This document shows, in pieces, positions 26,605-33,161 of a stretch of DNA of 40,665 bases. This DNA comes from Prevotella sp. (lineage in GTDB: Bacteria > Bacteroidota > Bacteroidia > Bacteroidales > Bacteroidaceae). Under the pieces are notes generated by a model. That model saw only the letters and a program-made list of their open reading frames with translations, was not told the DNA's origin and did no database searches. The position numbers were made by a program, and so were the translations under genes. Numbering within the stretch: position 1 is the first letter of the stretch; the number at the start of each line of letters is the position of its first letter. The DNA lies in contig JAEEPF010000011.1 in assembly GCA_016284635.1 (NCBI GenBank), positions 1-40,665 of the forward strand. Direction: 5' to 3'.

Positions 26605-26636
26605 TTTCGGTTTCTCACAATAAATGATTACTTTTG
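26605..26636 (+). promoter_or_regulatory. Promoter of the inositol-lipid cluster
   Basis: TACTTTTG (26629-26636) as the -7 box, and TTTC (26605-26608) 20 bases upstream as a weak -33 box. Between them is TCTCACAATA (26613-26622), identical to the left end of the palindrome at 17435; in both places TTTCGG and two or three T precede it. Confidence 0.55.
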
Positions 26637-26670
26637 CCGAATTATTGAGGCAAACCCTTAGGGAAACCGG

Positions 26671-27384
26671 ATGAAATATGCAGTGATAGCTGCGGGCGAA
26701 GGCTCGCGGCTGACAAAAGAAGGTAATACGACGCCGAAGCCTCTGATAGAGGTGAATGGTGAGAGGTTGGTCGACAGACTGCTGAGAATCTTCAAGGCTC
26801 AAGGAGCTTCTGAAGCGGCTGTCATTTGTAACGAGCAGATGACCGAGGTGAAGGAACATCTCCTGGCTGTACAGCAGACTTATGGACTGCCGCTGAGGCT
26901 CGTCGTGAAGTCTACACCCAGTTCCATGCACAGCATGTGGGAACTGAGTCGATGGCTTGACGACGGTCCTTTTGTATTGACAACTGTAGATACCATCTTC
27001 CGTGAGGAAGAGTTCGATGCTTTCGTGCAGACTTTCTCCGGACTTCTCGATAGAGGAGAGGCAGACGGTCTGATGGGTGTCACCGAATACATTGATGATG
27101 AGAAACCGCTCTATGTCTCCACCGATGACGACTTATGGATCACTGCTTTCCTCGATCAGTGCAACTGCCCACGATATGTCAGTGGGGGTATCTATGCCCT
27201 GACACCCCGTTCGCTAAACACACTCCAAGACTGTGTAGCACGCGGTGAGCAACGTATGCGGAACTTCCAGAGGGGACTCCTGCGGGATGGGTTCAAACTG
27301 AAAGCTTGGCCCTTCTCTAAGGTGCTCGATATTGACCACGTCAGTGATATTCAAAAAGCTGAGGCTTTTTTAAGTGAAGAGTGA
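26671..27384 (+). CDS. Sugar-phosphate-type nucleotidyltransferase (inositol-lipid cluster)
   Basis: A 237-residue NTP-transferase. The N-terminal signature AAGEGSRL, then TTPKPLIEVNGERLVDRLL, is the nucleotide-binding loop and the PKPL lysine motif of pyrophosphorylases. A metal-binding aspartate lies in TTVDTIF (about 107-113). Relatives activate choline, inositol phosphate or sugar phosphates with CTP or UTP. Next to a CDP-alcohol transferase and inositol-phosphate synthase, a cytidylyltransferase for inositol phosphate or a lipid head group is reasonable; substrate and nucleotide are not shown. Its last codons, stop and the space to the next gene consist of the heptamer AGTGAAG. The promoter is at 26605-26636, and it is the first gene of the cluster. 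Confidence 0.82.
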   Translation: MKYAVIAAGEGSRLTKEGNTTPKPLIEVNGERLVDRLLRIFKAQGASEAAVICNEQMTEVKEHLLAVQQTYGLPLRLVVKSTPSSMHSMWELSRWLDDGPFVLTTVDTIFREEEFDAFVQTFSGLLDRGEADGLMGVTEYIDDEKPLYVSTDDDLWITAFLDQCNCPRYVSGGIYALTPRSLNTLQDCVARGEQRMRNFQRGLLRDGFKLKAWPFSKVLDIDHVSDIQKAEAFLSEE

Positions 27385-27386
27385 AG
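27373..27386. repeat. Two perfect heptamers AGTGAAG at a gene junction
   Basis: The two units encode the last Ser-Glu-Glu of the nucleotidyltransferase, supply its TGA stop (27382-27384), and end one base before the ATG of the ATP-grasp gene (27388). The unit is identical to the four copies at 17366. Confidence 0.8.
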
Positions 27387-27387
27387 A

Positions 27388-28215
27388 ATGAGAATATTGG
27401 CAGTCAGCAGGGCAGAGCGGTTTTCGCCCAACTCCGTGGAACGGGATAGGGCGATTTTTCAGGCAGTCATTGACAGACTGCAAAAACATGGCGATGAGAT
27501 TCGCCTTGTTAGTGAGGATCGTCTGAGCTCTCCGGAATCTCAGGATTATCTGGGATCTGCGGTGCGTTCTGATCTCGTCCTAACGATGGCGCGCCAGTCA
27601 GAGACTCTCGCTTGGTTGAAGTCCTTCGGTATTGCTTGCATCAATTCGCCAGAAGGTATCGAGCGTTGTGCCAGAAGTCGACTGCAGGATATGATGGAGA
27701 GTATTGGTACGCCAGTGCCTCCGAAAGATGGTCCTGACGGTTATTGGCTGAAACGTGGCGATGCTTCCGCACAGACGGCTGAGGATGTGGTCTATGTGCC
27801 CAATAGGGAACAATTGAATACAGCTATGCTGGCCATGCGTCAACGGGGTATTACCGATTATACGGTGAGTGCCCATGTGAAGGGCGACTTGGTGAAGTTC
27901 TATGGAGTGGGGCAGGGCGACTTCTTCCGATGGTATTATCCATCGGAAGACGGTCAGACGAAGTTCGGAGATGAATGTCGCAATGGGACGGCTTGTCACT
28001 ATAGGTTTCAGGTCGAAGAGTTGGTATCTGAGGTGCTGCGGTTGGCAGCGGCTGTCGGTGTCAGTGTCTATGGCGGTGACGCTATTATCCGGTCTGACGG
28101 GTCGTTCTGCCTGATAGACTTCAACGACTGGCCTAGTTTCTCGCGCTGTCGGGAAGAGGCTGCCGATGCTATCACCTCGTTGGTAATAAATAGTAAATTA
28201 GTAAATCGTAATTAA
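27388..28215 (+). CDS. ATP-grasp protein of unknown substrate (inositol-lipid cluster)
   Basis: A 275-residue protein with the ATP-grasp pattern. An N-terminal Rossmann-like part (1-95; ILAVSRAERFSPNSVERD) is followed by INSPEGIERCARSRLQDMM, then the ATP-binding lid (YWLKRGDASAQ, about 130-140). The Mg-binding end carries GGDAIIRSDGSFCLIDFNDW (231-250), where Asp and Asn of IDFND fit the metal ligands. It probably joins a carboxylate to an amine or similar partner using ATP; the partner is not evident. The gene sits tightly between the nucleotidyltransferase and the phosphatidyltransferase. The last residues (VINSKLVNRN) are encoded by an octamer repeat and look like recent addition. Confidence 0.78.
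   Translation: MRILAVSRAERFSPNSVERDRAIFQAVIDRLQKHGDEIRLVSEDRLSSPESQDYLGSAVRSDLVLTMARQSETLAWLKSFGIACINSPEGIERCARSRLQDMMESIGTPVPPKDGPDGYWLKRGDASAQTAEDVVYVPNREQLNTAMLAMRQRGITDYTVSAHVKGDLVKFYGVGQGDFFRWYYPSEDGQTKFGDECRNGTACHYRFQVEELVSEVLRLAAAVGVSVYGGDAIIRSDGSFCLIDFNDWPSFSRCREEAADAITSLVINSKLVNRN
28191..28206. repeat. Two octamers TAGTAAAT inside the gene end
   Basis: Two perfect TAGTAAAT units followed by a related CGTAATTA (28207-28214) make up the C-terminal codons and stop of the ATP-grasp gene, another repeat placed at a gene junction. Confidence 0.6.
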
Positions 28216-28221
28216 TTAGTT

Positions 28222-29160
28222 GTGGCAACATTTAAGGAGTTATTGATGGTTTCATTCAAGTCTGAGGACACAGAGGAATGGCTCGACGTGTGGTTCACAC
28301 GTCCCATTGGTCTCGTATTCGCCTTGTTATGGAATAAACTCGGCATCCATCCGAATGTCATTACGATTGTGTCGTTCTTCTTTGGAGCGGCGGCAGGATG
28401 GATGTTCCATTATACTGACTTCCTTCATAACCTCTATGGTGTGGCTCTGTTGATGCTCGCCAATTTCTGTGACTCTACCGACGGTCAGATGGCACGTCTG
28501 TCAGGCAAGAAGACACTTTTAGGTCGTGTGCTTGACGGATTCTCCGGCGATGTGTGGTTCTTCTGCATCTATGTGGCTATTGTGGTTCGTCTGTGGCCGC
28601 AGCATATTCCTGGCACTACTACGCCATGGGGTATCTGGGGCTTTATGCTGGCTGCTGTGGCGGGTTTCTTATGTCATGCACCGCAAAGTTCATTGGCCGA
28701 CTACTATCGTCAGATACATCTTTATTTCCTTTTGGGTAAGGAAGGCAGTGAACTGGATACTAGTGCCCAGCAGCGGCAGATTTTTGAGAACCTACCTAAG
28801 TCGAAGTGGTTTGAGCGCTTGTTCCGTTACAATTATGCCAGTTATTGTCAGGGGCAGGAACATCGCACCCCACGTTTCCAGGCATTCTTCCGTGAGGTGA
28901 AGTCGCGTTGGCCGGATGCCTCCGATATGCCACAGGATCTTCGTGATGCATTCAGGGCAGGCAGTCTGCCGTTGATGAAATACACCAATATGCTCACATT
29001 CAATGTCCGTGCCATCACTATTTATGTGACGTGCCTGTTGGATTGTCCGTGGGTCTATCTGTTAGTGGAGGTTATTATATTAAATATAATGTACGCGTAT
29101 ATGCACCGCACCCATGAGCGGCTGTGCGATAATCTGTACGACCAATATCTGAAGGCATGA
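28222..29160 (+). CDS. CDP-alcohol phosphatidyltransferase, likely inositol-phosphate lipid synthase
   Basis: A 312-residue membrane protein. The CDP-alcohol phosphatidyltransferase motif runs CDSTDGQMARLSG then GRVLDGFSGD: D-x2-D-G-x2-A-R-x8-G-x3-D, then four residues before the last Asp instead of the usual three. It has several membrane segments, and an unusual middle region (about 175-235) rich in charged residues. It should transfer a phospho-alcohol head group from or to a CDP-linked lipid. With inositol-phosphate synthase two genes on, a phosphatidylinositol-phosphate-type product is the best guess. The start is a GTG at 28222; the ATG at 28246 has AAGGAG 7 bases before it and is an alternative. 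The stop overlaps the next ATG by four bases. Confidence 0.88.
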   Translation: MATFKELLMVSFKSEDTEEWLDVWFTRPIGLVFALLWNKLGIHPNVITIVSFFFGAAAGWMFHYTDFLHNLYGVALLMLANFCDSTDGQMARLSGKKTLLGRVLDGFSGDVWFFCIYVAIVVRLWPQHIPGTTTPWGIWGFMLAAVAGFLCHAPQSSLADYYRQIHLYFLLGKEGSELDTSAQQRQIFENLPKSKWFERLFRYNYASYCQGQEHRTPRFQAFFREVKSRWPDASDMPQDLRDAFRAGSLPLMKYTNMLTFNVRAITIYVTCLLDCPWVYLLVEVIILNIMYAYMHRTHERLCDNLYDQYLKA

Positions 29161-29861
29161 CGGCGGGTTATATCTTTGATTACGGAGGTACTCTCGACAC
29201 GGGAGGACAGCACTGGGGACAGGTGCTCTGGCATGCCTATGAGCGTCATCAGGTGCCTGTCACCGAGGTTCAGTTCCGTGAGGCGTATGTCTATGCAGAA
29301 CGGACGCTGGGAAGGAATCCTGTCATCCGTCCAGATTTCACCTTCCGCCAGACATTGGAGACGAAGCTCCGCCTGCAACAGGAGTACTTGAAAGTAGAAA
29401 ATGAAAAGTATTGGCAGACGATATTGGATGATCTCTATGAGCGGACAATGACTATGACAGCCCAAAGCCGTGAGGTTCTGTTACAATTGAAAGACCACGG
29501 GCTGCCGATGGTGCTGGTGAGCAATTTCTATGGCAATATGCATACCGTGTTGCATGAGTTCGGCTTTGACGGACTCTTCCACAAGGTCATCGAGTCGGCA
29601 GTGGTAGGCATTCGCAAACCCGATCCCCGCATCTTCCTTTTGGGAGTGGAGGCTCTTGGGCTGAAGCCGGAAGAGGTGACGGTGGTGGGCGATAGTCTTG
29701 ACAAGGACATCATGCCGGCCCACGAGGCAGGGTGCCAGACTATTTGGCTCCGAGGCGAGGGCTGGACATCTGCATCTCACAACGGGGACTGTCCCTATTG
29801 TGAGACAATCAATGCGCTCGATGAAATATTGGAAATGATTAAAACGAAAAAAACGATATAA
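29157..29861 (+). CDS. HAD-superfamily hydrolase, putative inositol-lipid phosphatase, with embedded palindrome
   Basis: A 234-residue HAD protein. Motif I is DYGGTLD (8-14), so the nucleophile Asp8 is present but the residue two further on is Gly, where phosphatases have the Asp acid/base. Motif II is LVSN, motif III is the lysine in IRKPDPRIF, and motif IV is VVGDSLDKD. A helical cap (about 17-90) follows motif I. In the cluster it would remove phosphate from an inositol-phosphate lipid; this is inferred from context, and the missing Asp weakens it. The 31-base palindrome at 29775-29805 lies in frame after the core (IWLRGEGW) and encodes SHNGDCPYCE before the last helix. The start overlaps the phosphatidyltransferase stop. 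Confidence 0.85.
   Translation: MTAGYIFDYGGTLDTGGQHWGQVLWHAYERHQVPVTEVQFREAYVYAERTLGRNPVIRPDFTFRQTLETKLRLQQEYLKVENEKYWQTILDDLYERTMTMTAQSREVLLQLKDHGLPMVLVSNFYGNMHTVLHEFGFDGLFHKVIESAVVGIRKPDPRIFLLGVEALGLKPEEVTVVGDSLDKDIMPAHEAGCQTIWLRGEGWTSASHNGDCPYCETINALDEILEMIKTKKTI
29775..29805. repeat. 31-base near-palindromic element, copy inside the HAD gene
   Basis: Same layout as at 17435-17465: TCTCACAA arm (29775-29782), GGGAC, T, GTCCC (29785-29795), TTGTGAGA arm (29798-29805). It starts exactly at a codon boundary (codon 207) and keeps the frame, encoding residues 207-216 and the first base of the next codon. Reverse complement differs from the other copy at two adjacent bases only. Confidence 0.85.
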
Positions 29862-29864
29862 GAA

Positions 29865-31193
29865 ATGAATCGAACAAACGTAAAACCAGCAGAAGGCAAG
29901 CTGGGTATTTTGGTAGTAGGCAACGGTGCCGTCGCAACGACATTCATGACAGGTGTGCTGATGACCCGCAAAGGACTGACGAAGCCTGTGGGTTCTATGA
30001 CCCAGTACGATAAGATTCGTGTGGGACGGGGAGCATCGAAGCAATATCTGAAGTACAGCGACATCGTTCCATTGGCCAGCCTCGACGATATCGTCTTTGG
30101 CTGTTGGGATGTCTATCCGCAAAATGCTTACCAGTCTGCCGTCTATGCTGAGGTGCTGAAGGAGAAGGATATTGAACCCGTACGTGACGAACTGGAACAG
30201 ATAGTGCCGATGAAGGCCGCATTCGACCATAATTATGCAAAACGGCTTAGTGGTGATAACGTGAAGTCTTGCGCCACCCGTTGGGAGATGGTCGAGGCGT
30301 TGCGCGATGATATCCGCCGCTTCCGTGCCGAGAAAGGCTGTAGCCGTCTTGTGGTGCTGTGGGCTGCCTCTACGGAGATCTATGTGCCAGTCGAAAAGAG
30401 TGTCCACTATCATCTGGCTGATCTCGAGACTGCCATGAAGGCTGATGATCGTCAGCATGTTGCCCCCTCTATGTGCTATGCCTATGCGGCACTTTCCGAG
30501 GGTGTGCCTTTCATCATGGGAGCACCTAATACGACCGTTGATATCCCCGCTATGTGGGAACTGGCAGAGAAGATGCACCAACCTATCGCTGGCAAGGATT
30601 TCAAGACGGGGCAGACGCTTGTCAAGTCAGGCTTCGCACCCATTATCGGCACTCGTTGCCTCGGACTCTCAGGTTGGTTCTCCACAAATATCCTTGGTAA
30701 CCGCGACGGCCTTGTGCTTGATGAGCCGGAGAATTTCCGTACCAAAGAGGTGTCCAAGCTCTCAACTTTGGAAACCATCCTCAAACCTGATGTTCAGCCT
30801 GACCTTTATGGTCACGGTAACGATGAGGACAACCAGTATTACCATAAGGTTCGTATCAACTATTACCCGCCACGTAACGATAACAAGGAGGGTTGGGACA
30901 ATATCGACATCTTCGGATGGATGGGCTATCCGATGCAGGTAAAGATCAATTTCCTTTGTCGCGACTCCATCCTTGCCGCACCTCTCTGTCTTGACCTCTG
31001 CCTGCTTTCAGACTTGGCTGCCCGTGCAGGTCGCTTTGGCATCCAGCACTTCCTCAGTTTCTTCCTCAAGTCGCCGATGTATGACTATACAAAGGGTGAG
31101 GAGGCTGTCAATAACCTCTACCAACAGTACACGATGCTGAAAAATGCCATCCGTGAGATGGGTGGTTACGAGGCCGACGAGGAAATTGATTGA
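29865..31193 (+). CDS. ino1: myo-Inositol-1-phosphate synthase
   Basis: A 442-residue protein of the bacterial/eukaryotic MIPS family. It converts glucose 6-phosphate to 1D-myo-inositol 3-phosphate with bound NAD. The N-terminal NAD loop is VVGNGAVATTFMTGV (about 17-31). Further family stretches are VVLWAASTEIYVP, the SEGVPFIMGAPNTT region, the NILGNRDGLVL segment with the catalytic-site Asn and Asp residues, and SPMYDYTKGEEAVN near the C-terminus. The gene follows the HAD gene by 3 bases. Together with the phosphatidyltransferase and nucleotidyltransferase genes it resembles the inositol-lipid locus known from Bacteroides, and points to inositol phospholipids or inositol phosphosphingolipids. 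A LuxR-type regulator gene starts 7 bases later. Confidence 0.93.
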   Translation: MNRTNVKPAEGKLGILVVGNGAVATTFMTGVLMTRKGLTKPVGSMTQYDKIRVGRGASKQYLKYSDIVPLASLDDIVFGCWDVYPQNAYQSAVYAEVLKEKDIEPVRDELEQIVPMKAAFDHNYAKRLSGDNVKSCATRWEMVEALRDDIRRFRAEKGCSRLVVLWAASTEIYVPVEKSVHYHLADLETAMKADDRQHVAPSMCYAYAALSEGVPFIMGAPNTTVDIPAMWELAEKMHQPIAGKDFKTGQTLVKSGFAPIIGTRCLGLSGWFSTNILGNRDGLVLDEPENFRTKEVSKLSTLETILKPDVQPDLYGHGNDEDNQYYHKVRINYYPPRNDNKEGWDNIDIFGWMGYPMQVKINFLCRDSILAAPLCLDLCLLSDLAARAGRFGIQHFLSFFLKSPMYDYTKGEEAVNNLYQQYTMLKNAIREMGGYEADEEID

Positions 31194-31200
31194 TAGTAAT

Positions 31201-31842
31201 ATGATTATTTTAGCAGATAATCAGGATATTACTCGGGCTGGTATGATGTATGTTTGTGAGCATCAGGAGCCTGTCCTTGAAATCAGTCGCGCTGCCGACA
31301 AGACGGAACTGATAGAGCAGTTGAAGTCGCACGGTGAGGCGGTGGTCGTACTAGACTACACCCTTTTCGACATTAACGATATCGAGGAGTTGGAAATCCT
31401 GCACGAGCGTTTTCCGCTGGCGAAGTGGATACTCTTCAGTTTCGATCTGTCGCCAGACTTCGTACGTCGCGCCATTGCTTTGTCACCCTTGTTCAGCGTG
31501 TTGCTCAAAGACTCACCGCTCTCTGAAATCCGCGACAGTCTTCGCTATGCCGCTCGAGGCCAACGGTTCATCTGTCAGCGAATGGCAGAGATTCTGCTGG
31601 CTCCGGCTCAGGACCGTATGGCTGAGGACGTCCGTCTAACCCGTACAGAGATGGAGATTCTAAAAGACATCGCTTTGGGCATGACCACCAGAGAGATTGC
31701 CGAGAAACGCTTCTCCAGTTTCCATACTGTCAATACGCATCGGAAGAATATTTTCAGGAAGTTGGGATTGAATACCCTCCACGAGGCAACGAAGTATGCC
31801 CTTAGGGCAGGACTAGTCGATTCTGCTGAATATTACATATAA
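31201..31842 (+). CDS. LuxR/NarL-type response regulator
   Basis: A 213-residue protein from the ATG at 31201; the open frame further upstream lies inside the preceding gene. The receiver domain (1-115) has an acidic pocket (ADNQD), the phospho-accepting Asp52 in VVVLDYT and Lys103 in VLLKDS. The GerE/LuxR helix-turn-helix domain follows (about 147-207): LTRTEMEILKDIALGMTTRE, then HTVNTHRKNIFRKLGL. It should bind DNA as a dimer when phosphorylated. It is transcribed with the inositol-lipid genes and may control them. No HisKA_3-type kinase is next to it. A bidirectional terminator follows 5 bases past the stop. Confidence 0.9.
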   Translation: MIILADNQDITRAGMMYVCEHQEPVLEISRAADKTELIEQLKSHGEAVVVLDYTLFDINDIEELEILHERFPLAKWILFSFDLSPDFVRRAIALSPLFSVLLKDSPLSEIRDSLRYAARGQRFICQRMAEILLAPAQDRMAEDVRLTRTEMEILKDIALGMTTREIAEKRFSSFHTVNTHRKNIFRKLGLNTLHEATKYALRAGLVDSAEYYI

Positions 31843-31925
31843 AAAAACCAAGAGTGTCATCACGACAGTCTTGGCTTTTCTTCTAACTAACTTATTATCA
31901 ACTATTCATTACTCATTCTGAATTC
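31841..31925 (-). ncRNA. Candidate small RNA between the response regulator and LacI genes
   Basis: A good minus-strand promoter (TTTG at 31963-31960, 21 bases, TACCTTTG at 31938-31931) points into this stretch. Here no minus-strand gene exists. The stretch ends at a hairpin (31874-31848) followed by seven T. A transcript of about 85 bases is predicted. It contains only a four-codon frame starting near 31914. No known RNA family was recognised. Confidence 0.4.
31848..31880. terminator. Bidirectional terminator after the response regulator
   Basis: CCAAGAGTGTC (31848-31858) pairs with GACAGTCTTGG (31864-31874), broken by one G/G mismatch, with a 5-base loop. CTTTTCTT follows on the plus strand, and seven T follow on the minus strand. 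Confidence 0.8.
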
Positions 31926-31930
31926 TGGTG

Positions 31931-31963
31931 CAAAGGTACGAAAAAAGAGGATTGTGGTACAAA
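31931..31963 (-). promoter_or_regulatory. Orphan minus-strand promoter
   Basis: TACCTTTG (31938-31931) as -7 and TTTG (31963-31960) as -33, 21 bases apart, one of the best promoter matches in the window. No protein gene lies downstream of it on this strand before the terminator; see the candidate RNA. Confidence 0.6.
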
Positions 31964-31992
31964 AAAAGAGGAAAGAAATTGCAAAAAACCAC

Positions 31993-32031
31993 GTAAACGT
32001 TTGCGATATTCGGAGAAAAAATGTACCTTTG
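31993..32031 (+). promoter_or_regulatory. Promoter and autoregulatory operator of the LacI-type gene
   Basis: TTTG (32000-32003), 20 bases, TACCTTTG (32024-32031) is a full Bacteroidota promoter. The palindrome GTAAACGTTTGC (31993-32004), with the AAACGTTT core of LacI-family operators, covers the -33 element, so a bound repressor would block its own transcription. Transcription would start near 32038, 24 bases before the ATG. Confidence 0.75.
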
Positions 32032-32061
32032 CAACCGATTATCACTATTCATTCATAAATC

Positions 32062-33081
32062 ATGACTAACGGAAAACGACGTATATCTTTGAAGGATCTC
32101 GCCCAGGAGTTGGGCGTGAGTATAGCTACTGTAAGCAGGGCCCTGCGCAGCTCGCCAGAGATTGGTCAGGAGATGCAGCAGCGTGTGAAGGCACTGGCCA
32201 AGAAACTGAACTACCGACCGAACCCCTTTGCACAAAGTCTGCGCAAGGAGGCGCCGAGAGTAATTGGTGTTGTCGTGCCCAACCTCGTGAGCCACTACTA
32301 TTCCTCGGTGCTCGATGGCATTGAGGATGAGGCGGCCAAGAGCGGATACTCTGTGATCAGTGCCAATACTCACGAGCAGAGCGAAGCCGAAGTGCGCGTC
32401 ATCGACAACTTCATTGGTCTCCACGTCGAGGGCATCGTCGCCTGCCTGTCGCAGAACACTACAGACTACAGCCACTTTGAGGAGATCTCACAGATGGACA
32501 TCCCCCTGGTGTTCTTCGGACGTACCTGTTTGCCGGAGAAGTTCTCCAGCGTTACTGCCAATGGCGATGTGGCTGCCCAGGAGGCCACCCAGCATCTTAT
32601 CGATACGGGTAGCCGTCGCATCGCCTTCATAGGAGGGCCGAATCACCTTGATATGGTGCGCCGTCGTAAGCATGGATATTTGGAGGCTTTGCGTGAGAAC
32701 CGCATCCCCATTGATCGCGAACTCGTTGTCTGCGAACGCATCGACTACGACTGGGCCCTCGACGCCACACTGCGCCTGTTGCAGAGCGATAACCGCCCGG
32801 ACGCTATCCTCGCCTTTAACGACATCATCACCTTCGCAGCCTTTACCGCCATCAAGCAGTTAGGCCTGCGCATCCCAGACGATGTCGCTCTGATTGGTTT
32901 TACGGACGATGTTCATGCTCAGTACGTCACGCCGAAACTCTCTGCCATTGAGGACCAGTCGCGCCTCATGGGACAAACGGCTTGCCGTCTACTGCTGAAG
33001 AACATAGCAGGAGACCGTAAGATATATCGAGAGATTGTTCCCCAGAAGGTTATTATCCGCGAAACCTCTGCCAGACGATAA
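32062..33081 (+). CDS. LacI-family transcriptional regulator
   Basis: A 339-residue regulator. The LacI helix-turn-helix lies at 8-30 (ISLKDLAQELGVSIATVSRA), followed by the hinge region with LNYRPNPFAQSLR. The periplasmic-binding-protein-like sensor domain starts at about 66 (VIGVVVPNLVSHYYSSVLDG). The sensor ends of the family type are GRTCLPEKFSSVTANGD, IAFIGGPNHL, DAILAFNDI and ALIGFTDD. The ligand, probably a sugar or nucleotide-like effector, cannot be told. It stands alone between two terminators, and its own promoter contains an operator of the expected kind. A like sequence lies at 10881, near the GH3 and small genes, and may be a second target. Confidence 0.93.
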   Translation: MTNGKRRISLKDLAQELGVSIATVSRALRSSPEIGQEMQQRVKALAKKLNYRPNPFAQSLRKEAPRVIGVVVPNLVSHYYSSVLDGIEDEAAKSGYSVISANTHEQSEAEVRVIDNFIGLHVEGIVACLSQNTTDYSHFEEISQMDIPLVFFGRTCLPEKFSSVTANGDVAAQEATQHLIDTGSRRIAFIGGPNHLDMVRRRKHGYLEALRENRIPIDRELVVCERIDYDWALDATLRLLQSDNRPDAILAFNDIITFAAFTAIKQLGLRIPDDVALIGFTDDVHAQYVTPKLSAIEDQSRLMGQTACRLLLKNIAGDRKIYREIVPQKVIIRETSARR

Positions 33082-33110
33082 TAGACATTACTCTTATCAA
33101 ATAATAATAA

Positions 33111-33141
33111 ACAGCCACGCAACCAAAGGTCGCGTGGCTGT
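33111..33141. terminator. Bidirectional terminator between LacI and biotin carrier genes
   Basis: ACAGCCACGC (33111-33120) pairs perfectly with GCGTGGCTGT (33132-33141). The 11-base loop can close further through ACC/GGT. T-rich sequence follows on both strands. It serves both convergent genes. Confidence 0.8.
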
Positions 33142-33161
33142 TCAATTATAGATGGCACGGG

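Noticed and set aside
29481..30581. Long open frame (366 codons) on the minus strand opposite the HAD and MIPS genes
   Set aside because: Both genes it opposes are certain; the product is rich in His and Cys without domain logic and spans a gene border.
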